DNA from: DAOSVX01 sp964440405
GTDB lineage: Bacteria; Bacillota_I; Bacilli_A; RF39; UBA660
Assembly: GCA_964440405.1 (NCBI GenBank)
Contig: CAYTSB010000032.1
Span: 1 to 10,500, forward strand
Direction: 5' to 3'
DNA length: 10,500 nucleotides
The notes under the pieces were generated by a model. It did no database searches, was not told where the DNA came from, and saw nothing but the letters and a program-made list of their open reading frames with translations. Of this stretch, positions 1 to 4,323 are shown piece by piece (the first letter of the stretch is position 1; each line of letters starts with the position of its first letter). Made by a program: the position numbers and the translations under genes.

Positions 1-77
1 ATGAGATTGTCTTTCATTTAGCAATTCTTTTAATTCTAATATCTTTGATTTTATTTTTAAGTAAAAGACACAAAATA

Positions 78-106
78 ATTATATCATTTCTTGTATTTTT
101 TTACAA
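78..106 (-). promoter_or_regulatory. Putative sigma-A promoter firing off the left edge
   Basis: On the minus strand TTGTAA (plus 101-106) lies 17 bases before a perfect TATAAT (plus 78-83). That -10 is preceded by TGA, giving an extended -10 element. Transcription would start near position 71 and run out of the window. No Shine-Dalgarno or clear start codon follows within the visible sequence, so the product (a gene to the left, or an RNA) is unknown. Confidence 0.5.
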
Positions 107-251
107 TGAAACGGCGATGTTTAACTTAATTTTTTATAATAAAATTACATAGAATAATTTTTTTATTAGACTATCTAATTAACTTCAGCATATAAAAATT
201 TCACTATTAAATCGTAATGCCACACTTCTTGGTTTCTCTAAATTAAGGCAT

Positions 252-296
252 AAAAAAAAGAGCCTTCTCTAAACTATATATAATTTAGAAAAGGCT
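252..296 (-). terminator. Intrinsic terminator, minus strand
   Basis: Arms 261-273 and 284-296 pair over 13 positions with one mismatch around a 10-base AT loop. On the minus strand the stem runs directly into eight T residues (A252-A259 on plus). The stop codon of the minus-strand remnant at 295-399 lies at the base of the stem, so this was probably its terminator. Confidence 0.7.
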
Positions 297-399
297 AAAT
301 ATCCCCATAAATCAAAGGATTTCTTTCAAATATTCCACTTATTCTTTGTATCATATTTGGAGTTGTTTGGTCTATTATAATAAACCGGCATATACAATT
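295..399 (-). pseudogene. C-terminal remnant of an unidentified minus-strand gene
   Basis: The minus strand is open for 34 codons between an in-frame TGA (rc of 400-402) and a TAG that overlaps the following terminator. The translation ends in IFERNPLIYGDI and looks like a genuine protein terminus, but I do not recognise the family. There is no start codon or ribosome-binding site, and the upstream stop means the rest is lost or frameshifted. The terminator immediately downstream is the main reason to think this was a real gene end. The alternative is chance openness in AT-rich DNA. Confidence 0.3.
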
Positions 400-507
400 T
401 CATTAGATAATATTAAATTTTCAAAATTTTCTTTTGATAATATTTTAAGTGAAATAATCGAAAACATTGAAGAATAATTAGAACAATAGTAATGAATATT
501 TGTTTAA

Positions 508-760
508 TTAGTGAGCATTAATTTTTGACAATAATTCCTTTATATGATAAAATTTTTTCACAGGGAGCGATTTGTAATTACTTCTAAATATTGACTGGGT
601 CGAGTTTGTTCTTTTCTTTATTTAAGTAATATCTTGTATTGATATGTTGTAGTATTTGTATGCTAGTATTTGTTGATAGCTTTGTATGATTGATTGTTTT
701 GAGTTGTTGGTATGATTCTAGTATTGACAAGTAATTGCTCTCTGAATAAAGGTTTCTTGC
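508..760 (-). pseudogene. Frameshifted minus-strand coding remnant, unidentified
   Basis: Two overlapping minus-strand frames read like protein. The first (760 down to 584) gives 58 residues including LESYQQLKTINHTK and RYYLNKEKNKLDP, then TAG. The second, in the next frame, continues from about 620 to the TAA at 508-510 and includes NYKSLPVKKFYHIKELLSK. Together they look like one C-terminal region broken by a frameshift near 585-620. The first part uses C-ending codons (TAC, AAC, CTC, GAC, GTC) more freely than the core genes of the window, which hints at foreign origin. An in-frame TAA lies just upstream at 761-763. I cannot assign a family; an accessory or mobile-element gene is a guess. 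Confidence 0.35.
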
Positions 761-781
761 TTAAGAGCCTTTTATTTTTTT
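745..781 (+). terminator. Terminator-like hairpin, plus strand
   Basis: AAAGG (748-752) pairs with CCTTT (768-772), with further pairing of TCTT and AAGA around a GCTT loop. A T-rich tail (770-781, one A interrupting) follows. It has the form of an intrinsic terminator on the plus strand, but no recognisable plus-strand gene ends just before it. It may be left over from a lost gene upstream of the ssb remnant. Confidence 0.45.
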
Positions 782-783
782 AG

Positions 784-927
784 CTTTTATACCTAAAGCC
801 ACTGCTGGGAATCAAAGGTCACATTCAAACCAGTAGCTATGAAGATGAAAATAAAGTAAAACATTATAATGTTGAAGTAGTAGCTGAAAAAGTGACATTT
901 TTATCTAATAAGAAAACAGATGATTAG
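784..927 (+). pseudogene. ssb: 3' remnant of a single-stranded DNA-binding protein gene
   Basis: The frame after the TAG at 781-783 encodes a block containing GHIQTSSYEDENK followed by VEVVAEKVTFL. This matches the last strands of the OB fold in bacterial SSB, where G-x-I/L-Q-T-R-S-Y-x-D and the V-x-E-V-V-A-E/D-x-V-x-F-L pattern are typical. The N-terminal part of the OB fold, about 60 residues, is absent, there is no start codon, and the acidic C-terminal tail is reduced to a short KKTDD end. The stop overlaps an intact terminator. Chromosomal ssb normally sits between rpsF and rpsR, which are not here, so this is probably a broken accessory copy from a phage, plasmid or integrative element. 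Homology is clear to the eye; the mobile origin is inference. Confidence 0.7.
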
Positions 928-938
928 TCTGTTTTTTT
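913..938 (+). terminator. Intrinsic terminator after the ssb remnant
   Basis: AAAACAGA (913-920) pairs perfectly with TCTGTTTT (928-935) around a seven-base loop that contains the TAG stop of the ssb remnant. Seven T residues follow the stem (932-938). It is well preserved although the gene it served is truncated. Confidence 0.7.
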
Positions 939-997
939 AGAAGAGTATTATGATTATTACAATGAAATAAAAAAATTTATAAATAAATATAAGAAAA

Positions 998-1204
998 TTA
1001 ATTTTTAAGCTCTTTAACCTCTTCATAAAAAATATCATCAGGTCTTAAGTTAAAAATTTTGGCAATTTCCATGGCCATAGAATAGTACAATCTTCTTTGA
1101 TTATTTTCTATTAACCAATAATATGTTTTGGTAATTCCTATAATCGTAGCTATATCTTTACAAGAGTAATTATTTGCAATTCGCATCTGCTTTAGTTTTT
1201 CCAT
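998..1204 (-). CDS. Small XRE-family helix-turn-helix regulator (68 aa)
   Basis: This is a single-domain XRE/Cro-type DNA-binding protein. Residues about 3-60 form the helix-turn-helix: an N-terminal helix (KLKQMR), the turn region IATIIGITKTYYW, then ENNQRRLYY and the hydrophobic AMEIAKIFNLRPDDIF typical of helices 4 and 5. No effector, toxin or membrane domain is attached. It is a close paralogue of the gene at 9058-9267, sharing roughly half of aligned residues and the K-T-Y-Y-W and R-R-L-Y-Y blocks. It is transcribed away from the XRE gene at 1329, and the shared 124-base gap holds promoters for both and an inverted repeat. The leader is very short: the TATAAT is only 15 bases from the ATG, with a weak GTGA-like ribosome-binding site. 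Its target is unknown; autoregulation is inferred from layout. Confidence 0.85.
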   Translation of the reverse strand: MEKLKQMRIANNYSCKDIATIIGITKTYYWLIENNQRRLYYSMAMEIAKIFNLRPDDIFYEEVKELKN

Positions 1205-1219
1205 TCACATCACATGATA

Positions 1220-1248
1220 ATTATAAACCATTAACTAAATTATTACAA
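1220..1248 (-). promoter_or_regulatory. Sigma-A promoter of the minus-strand XRE gene
   Basis: On the minus strand TTGTAA (plus 1243-1248) is separated by exactly 17 bases from TATAAT (plus 1220-1225). The -35 sequence is identical to the one in the minus-strand promoter at 78-106. The predicted start near 1213 leaves a leader of only about 9 bases. Confidence 0.65.
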
Positions 1249-1265
1249 TACCAAAGTCTACATTT

Positions 1266-1280
1266 TGGCAACTTTTGCCA
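1266..1280. promoter_or_regulatory. Candidate XRE operator: inverted repeat TGGCAA-CTT-TTGCCA
   Basis: A perfect 6-bp inverted repeat with a 3-base centre lies between the divergent XRE genes. Its right half coincides with the best -35-like hexamer (TTGCCA) of the plus-strand gene. Size and position suit an operator bound by an XRE dimer. A second, weaker pair, CCAAA (1251-1255) and TTTGG (1264-1268), overlaps it. Confidence 0.45.
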
Positions 1281-1305
1281 TAACTAAAGTTTTAAATTAT
1301 ATAAT
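1275..1305 (+). promoter_or_regulatory. Promoter of the 1329-1688 XRE gene
   Basis: A perfect TATAAT at 1300-1305 lies 23 bases before the chosen ATG. The best -35 candidate, TTGCCA at 1275-1280, is 19 bases away. That is longer than ideal and suggests a weak or regulated promoter. It lies within the inverted repeat. Confidence 0.5.
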
Positions 1306-1328
1306 TCTTGTGGACAAAGGAGAAGTTT

Positions 1329-1688
1329 ATGATTATAGGCGAAAGAATTAAAAACTTAAGAATTAAACATGGTTATACTCAAGAAGAACTTGCTAATATT
1401 TTTGGTATAAAGAAGTCTACTATTTGTACTTATGAAAAAGAGAGAAGGAATCCACCTTATAAAATAATTAGAAAATATATGGAGCTTTTTGGAGTTACTG
1501 CTGATTATTTATTGGGTGTTGATAAATTATCTATTAAAGAAGAAGGTAAAGAACCATTTAATTACTTTGCTATTACTGAAAATGAAACTAAATTTCTCAA
1601 CCTTTTAAGAAAAGAACCAATGCTTTATGAAATTCTAATTACTGATCCTGAAAGAGGCATGAAATTAATTAAAAGAAAAATTGGTTAA
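1329..1688 (+). CDS. XRE-family transcriptional regulator (119 aa)
   Basis: Residues 1-60 form a canonical XRE/Cro helix-turn-helix: GERIKNLR, then TQEELANIFGIKKSTICTYE, then RRNPPYKIIRKYMELFGVTADYLLG. This is the arrangement of SinR/Rok-like and phage-repressor-like regulators with the Y-L-L-G end of helix 5. Residues about 61-119 form a short charged C-terminal region of unknown role, perhaps dimerisation. The ATG at 1329 is chosen because AAAGGAG (1316-1322) lies 6 bases before it; a TTG in the same frame at 1308 would sit upstream of that site. The gene diverges from another XRE gene and is followed by its own terminator. It is probably autoregulated through the inverted repeat at 1266-1280, which is inference. 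Confidence 0.9.
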   Translation: MIIGERIKNLRIKHGYTQEELANIFGIKKSTICTYEKERRNPPYKIIRKYMELFGVTADYLLGVDKLSIKEEGKEPFNYFAITENETKFLNLLRKEPMLYEILITDPERGMKLIKRKIG

Positions 1689-1715
1689 AAACTAGTCAAA
1701 TAAACTAGTTTTTTT
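1687..1715 (+). terminator. Intrinsic terminator after the XRE gene
   Basis: AAAAACTAGT (1687-1696) pairs perfectly with ACTAGTTTTT (1704-1713) around a seven-base loop, and the T-run extends to 1715. The stem begins at the TAA stop codon. Confidence 0.85.
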
Positions 1716-1717
1716 CA

Positions 1718-1734
1718 TATAATTTTCTAGGTGA
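1718..1734 (+). promoter_or_regulatory. TATAAT -10 box and adjacent Shine-Dalgarno
   Basis: A perfect TATAAT (1718-1723) lies three bases after the preceding T-run. AGGTGA (1729-1734) follows after five bases and sits 5 bases before the ATG at 1740. No convincing -35 is seen. Transcription would start at about the ribosome-binding site itself. Confidence 0.5.
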
Positions 1735-1739
1735 TAAAT

Positions 1740-2522
1740 ATGAATAAAATATTAAAGTATATTGGTATAATAGCATTTATGATTTTTAGCTTTTACTATA
1801 CTGAAAAAATAGCTAATTTTGTTTCTAATAAAAACCCAATTAAAAAAGAGATATTAAAAGTTAAAGACGAATATAACTTAAATTATGTTAACGCTGTTAT
1901 TGTTGATGATACAATTATTCCAGGGTTAGATGGATTGGAAGTAAATGTTAATCGTTCATTTGCTAAAATGAAAAAAGGTCTTACTTTCAATCCGAACAGT
2001 TTAATATTTGATTTGATAGCTCCCAAGATAAGCCTAAAGGATAACCTTGACAAGATTATTATTAAAGGAAATAAAAACAAAAATATGGTTGCAATAATTA
2101 TCGATAACAATGAAGAAATATATAATTATAGTGTAAATAATAATTTAAGAATAAACGCCATTTTGAATGATAATATAAAAGTAAATAATAATATTGAATA
2201 TATTAATGGCAGCAATACAAAAGAAGATTATCTTGCTACTGAAAAAAAATTAGACAAAGAAAAAATCAATAAAAACTTATGTTTAATTAGTTATACGGAC
2301 ATTAAATTATGTAAAGAATATTCTAAATACTTGATTAAAGAAAATCTTATCTTATCAAGTTATAATTATTTAGATATTAGAAATAATATTACTTCGGGGG
2401 TTGTTATTATAATTAATAATAAAGCAACTCTAGATGAATTTAAATTATTAATTAAAGAAATCTTATTTAAAGATTTAGAAATAAACTATTTAAGCAAGGT
2501 AATCAGTGAAGTAAGGGATTAA
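1740..2522 (+). CDS. Membrane-anchored protein of unknown function (260 aa)
   Basis: A single hydrophobic segment at residues about 5-21 (a signal anchor with short basic N-terminus) is followed by a Lys- and Asn-rich domain that should face outside. The stretch around residues 45-120, with DTIIPGLDGLEVN and later PKISLKDN, resembles the N-terminal part of membrane-anchored polysaccharide deacetylase-like proteins that I recall from AT-rich Bacillota. The rest keeps alternating hydrophobic strands (NMVAIIIDN, GVVIIINN), but I see none of the Asp-Asp or H-x-x-x-H metal motifs of NodB deacetylases. It may therefore be a catalytically dead deacetylase-fold protein; this is a tentative inference. 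The ATG at 1740 is preferred over an in-frame GTG at 1731 because that GTG is part of the AGGTGA ribosome-binding site. It precedes the RNase J-like gene but has its own terminator. Confidence 0.8.
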   Translation: MNKILKYIGIIAFMIFSFYYTEKIANFVSNKNPIKKEILKVKDEYNLNYVNAVIVDDTIIPGLDGLEVNVNRSFAKMKKGLTFNPNSLIFDLIAPKISLKDNLDKIIIKGNKNKNMVAIIIDNNEEIYNYSVNNNLRINAILNDNIKVNNNIEYINGSNTKEDYLATEKKLDKEKINKNLCLISYTDIKLCKEYSKYLIKENLILSSYNYLDIRNNITSGVVIIINNKATLDEFKLLIKEILFKDLEINYLSKVISEVRD

Positions 2523-2534
2523 CCTTGCTTTTTT
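2492..2534 (+). terminator. Intrinsic terminator overlapping the end of the 1740 gene
   Basis: AAGCAAGGT (2492-2500) pairs perfectly with ACCTTGCTT (2522-2530). Pairing continues with AATC (2501-2504) and GATT (2517-2520) after a one-base bulge. T residues run to 2534. The 5' arm is inside the coding sequence, and the 3' arm contains the likely -35 of the next promoter. Confidence 0.8.
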
Positions 2535-2553
2535 AAAAGATATTTGCTATAAT
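2525..2553 (+). promoter_or_regulatory. Extended -10 promoter of the RNase J-like gene
   Basis: TTGCTT (2525-2530) is 17 bases before TATAAT (2548-2553), which is preceded by TGC to form an extended -10. The -35 hexamer is part of the 3' arm of the preceding terminator. The leader, about 34 bases, is the longest in the window. Confidence 0.65.
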
Positions 2554-2593
2554 TTTAATGAATTAGAACTTTATTTTAAGAAAAGGGATGTTT

Positions 2594-4234
2594 ATGAGCA
2601 AAATAAGGATTTTTGGGTTGGGTGGCCTAAATGAAAATGGTAAAAACACCTATATTATTGAAGTAGATGAAAGTATTTTCATTTTTGATTGTGGGCTTAA
2701 ATATGCCAGTGAAAACTTGTATGGAATAGATTATATTATTCCTGATTTTAGCTATTTAAAAGAAAATAGGGAAAAAATTAAAGGTTTATTTATTACTCAC
2801 GGTCATAATGAAAATATGGGTGCAGTAGAGGAACTATTAAAAGAGATTCCCGAGATTAAAGTATATGCTACCGAATTTACTAGATTTGTTTTAGAAAATG
2901 AGGGAGTTAGTGGAAATAGTATAGTTTTAATTACCCCTCATAAAAAAATAACTTTTGGTGAGGTTAGTATTTTTCCAATCAGTGTTAGTCATTCAATACC
3001 AGATGCTGTCATGTATGTAGTTAATACTAAGGATGGATCTATTTGTTATACTGGAGACTTTATAATTGATCCAACCATGAAAGATTGCTATGGAATGGAT
3101 TTAGGAAAAATCGCTTATGTTGGTAAACAAGGAGTATTATGTTTGTTATGTGAAAGTGTTTATAGTGAGCGTGTTGGACATACTTCACCTAACCATCGTT
3201 TAACCGATTTTTTTAAAGATACTTTAAATCATCATGAAAACAGAATTATTTTCAGTGTATTGCCATATCATATTTATACTATTGCTGAAATATTTGAAGC
3301 AGCAGCCAACTCTCATCGTAAGATTGTAGTAATGGGCAAAAGATTACAAAGTATTATGAATTATGCTAAAGAACATAAATATATAGAATTTAATGAAAAT
3401 ATACTGGGGGATCTATCTAATATTAATGATCCTGATGTTATTTTATTGATTTGTGATGAACTGGAAAAACAATATTTTACAATTGAAAAGATTTTAAATA
3501 ATTATGATAAATATATTAAATTAAAATCAACTGATACTGTTGTTTTTGCTGAGCCAAGACATGACAGTAATGAAAAAACACTTGTCAAGATTGAAAATGA
3601 AATAGCTATGCAAGATGCCATTTCAGTAAGTATTCCAAAAAACAAAAGTATTTCTCATCATGCATCTAGTGAAGATTTAATGTTGATGATTAAACTTTTA
3701 AATCCTAAATACTTCATGCCTGTTAAAGGAGAATATCGTTATTTAGTAGGAAGCGCTAACTTAGCATCATCATTAGGAATTAATAAAGATAATATTTTCT
3801 TAAAGCAAAATGGTGATGTTGTAAAAATAGTTGATAAGAAATATATTGATAAATTTGAAACAATAAAAGTAAATGATGTGTTAATAGATGGTAAAAGCAA
3901 TGACGATGTAGGAGAGTTAGTTATTAAAGATCGGGAAATGCTTAGTGAAAATGGAATTGTCTTAATCAGTGCAACTGTCAATAAAAAAGATAAAGAAATT
4001 TTATCGGCTCCAGAGGTTACAACCAGAGGATTTATCTATGTTAAAGACTCAGCTGAAATGATTAAAGAAATCGAAAATATTTCTTTAGAAGTTATTAAAA
4101 GAAATAGAACTTCTAATTATATTGATTATAATAAAATTAAACAGGAGATCAGAGAAGAACTAGGTAAATATCTTTATGAGGAAACCGAATGTAAACCAAT
4201 GATCATTGCTGTTATCCAAGAAATTGATTTTTAA
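2594..4234 (+). CDS. RNase J-family protein, RNase J2-like, eroded active site (546 aa)
   Basis: The full-length RNase J architecture is present: metallo-beta-lactamase plus beta-CASP domains (about 1-440) and a C-terminal dimerisation domain (about 440-546, with RDREMLSENG and TRGFIYV). RNase J enzymes are 5'-3' exonucleases and endonucleases that mature and degrade RNA. Several catalytic positions are altered. The H-x-H-x-D-H motif reads HGHNEN (69-74), as in RNase J2 of Bacillus where I recall HGHDEN. The usual HGEYR reads KGEYR (378-382). The D-S-x-N-S-E block is CESVYSE, and the TGSQGEP loop is gone. HSIPD (133-137) and TGDF (153-156) remain. Weak or absent nuclease activity, with a partner role beside a true RNase J1 encoded elsewhere, is the likely reading. 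The ATG at 2594 is chosen over one at 2588 because AAAAGGG (2581-2587) is 6 bases upstream of it. Confidence 0.9.
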   Translation: MSKIRIFGLGGLNENGKNTYIIEVDESIFIFDCGLKYASENLYGIDYIIPDFSYLKENREKIKGLFITHGHNENMGAVEELLKEIPEIKVYATEFTRFVLENEGVSGNSIVLITPHKKITFGEVSIFPISVSHSIPDAVMYVVNTKDGSICYTGDFIIDPTMKDCYGMDLGKIAYVGKQGVLCLLCESVYSERVGHTSPNHRLTDFFKDTLNHHENRIIFSVLPYHIYTIAEIFEAAANSHRKIVVMGKRLQSIMNYAKEHKYIEFNENILGDLSNINDPDVILLICDELEKQYFTIEKILNNYDKYIKLKSTDTVVFAEPRHDSNEKTLVKIENEIAMQDAISVSIPKNKSISHHASSEDLMLMIKLLNPKYFMPVKGEYRYLVGSANLASSLGINKDNIFLKQNGDVVKIVDKKYIDKFETIKVNDVLIDGKSNDDVGELVIKDREMLSENGIVLISATVNKKDKEILSAPEVTTRGFIYVKDSAEMIKEIENISLEVIKRNRTSNYIDYNKIKQEIREELGKYLYEETECKPMIIAVIQEIDF

Positions 4235-4239
4235 TTTAT

Positions 4240-4279
4240 AATCACTTATTAATTTAATTGTTAATAAGTGATTTTTTTT
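4240..4279 (+). terminator. Intrinsic terminator after the RNase J-like gene
   Basis: AATCACTTATTAA (4240-4252) pairs perfectly over 13 bp with TTAATAAGTGATT (4261-4273) around an eight-base loop, followed by T residues to 4279. Confidence 0.9.
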
Positions 4280-4306
4280 GCAAATAACTTTAATATAAGT
4301 TATAAT
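4278..4306 (+). promoter_or_regulatory. Sigma-A promoter of ftsK/spoIIIE
   Basis: TTGCAA (4278-4283), starting in the last T residues of the terminator, is exactly 17 bases before TATAAT (4301-4306). The ribosome-binding site GGTGA begins at 4313, about where transcription should start. Confidence 0.65.
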
Positions 4307-4323
4307 TAAAGTGGTGAATAGTA

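Larger units (their letters stand above)
1..997. other. Degraded gene-poor region with coding remnants
   Basis: No intact gene is visible over almost 1 kb. All six frames are stop-rich, yet short stretches still read like protein ends on both strands. The clearest are an ssb 3' end (784-927, plus), a minus-strand remnant (508-760) and a minus-strand C-terminus (295-399). A stop-free plus frame at 289-477 without an ATG also ends in a protein-like stretch rich in Ile, Glu and Asn. Three terminator-like hairpins and one minus-strand promoter survive. This mix contrasts with the tightly packed genes to the right and suggests a decaying accessory or mobile insertion. No terminal inverted repeats, attachment sites or complete transposase were found. 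Confidence 0.6.

Noticed and set aside
1..997. Insertion sequence, CRISPR array or tRNA-associated integration site at the left end
   Set aside because: No terminal inverted repeats, regularly spaced repeats, tRNA cloverleaf or recognisable transposase or integrase motif could be found.
928..1008. Plus frame continuing after the ssb remnant stop (LEEYYDYYNEIKKF...)
   Set aside because: It runs through the terminator T-run, has no start and overlaps the 3' end of the minus-strand XRE gene; most likely chance in AT-rich DNA.
1308..1328. Upstream TTG start for the XRE gene
   Set aside because: It precedes AAAGGAG (1316-1322), which is ideally spaced for the ATG at 1329.
1883..2110. Minus-strand open frame inside the 1740 gene, and similar ones at 3739-3981, 4797-5069, 6237-6497 and 8130-8387
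   Set aside because: They are antisense shadows of well-supported genes, rich in Ser/Leu/Ile, without ribosome-binding sites or recognisable domains.
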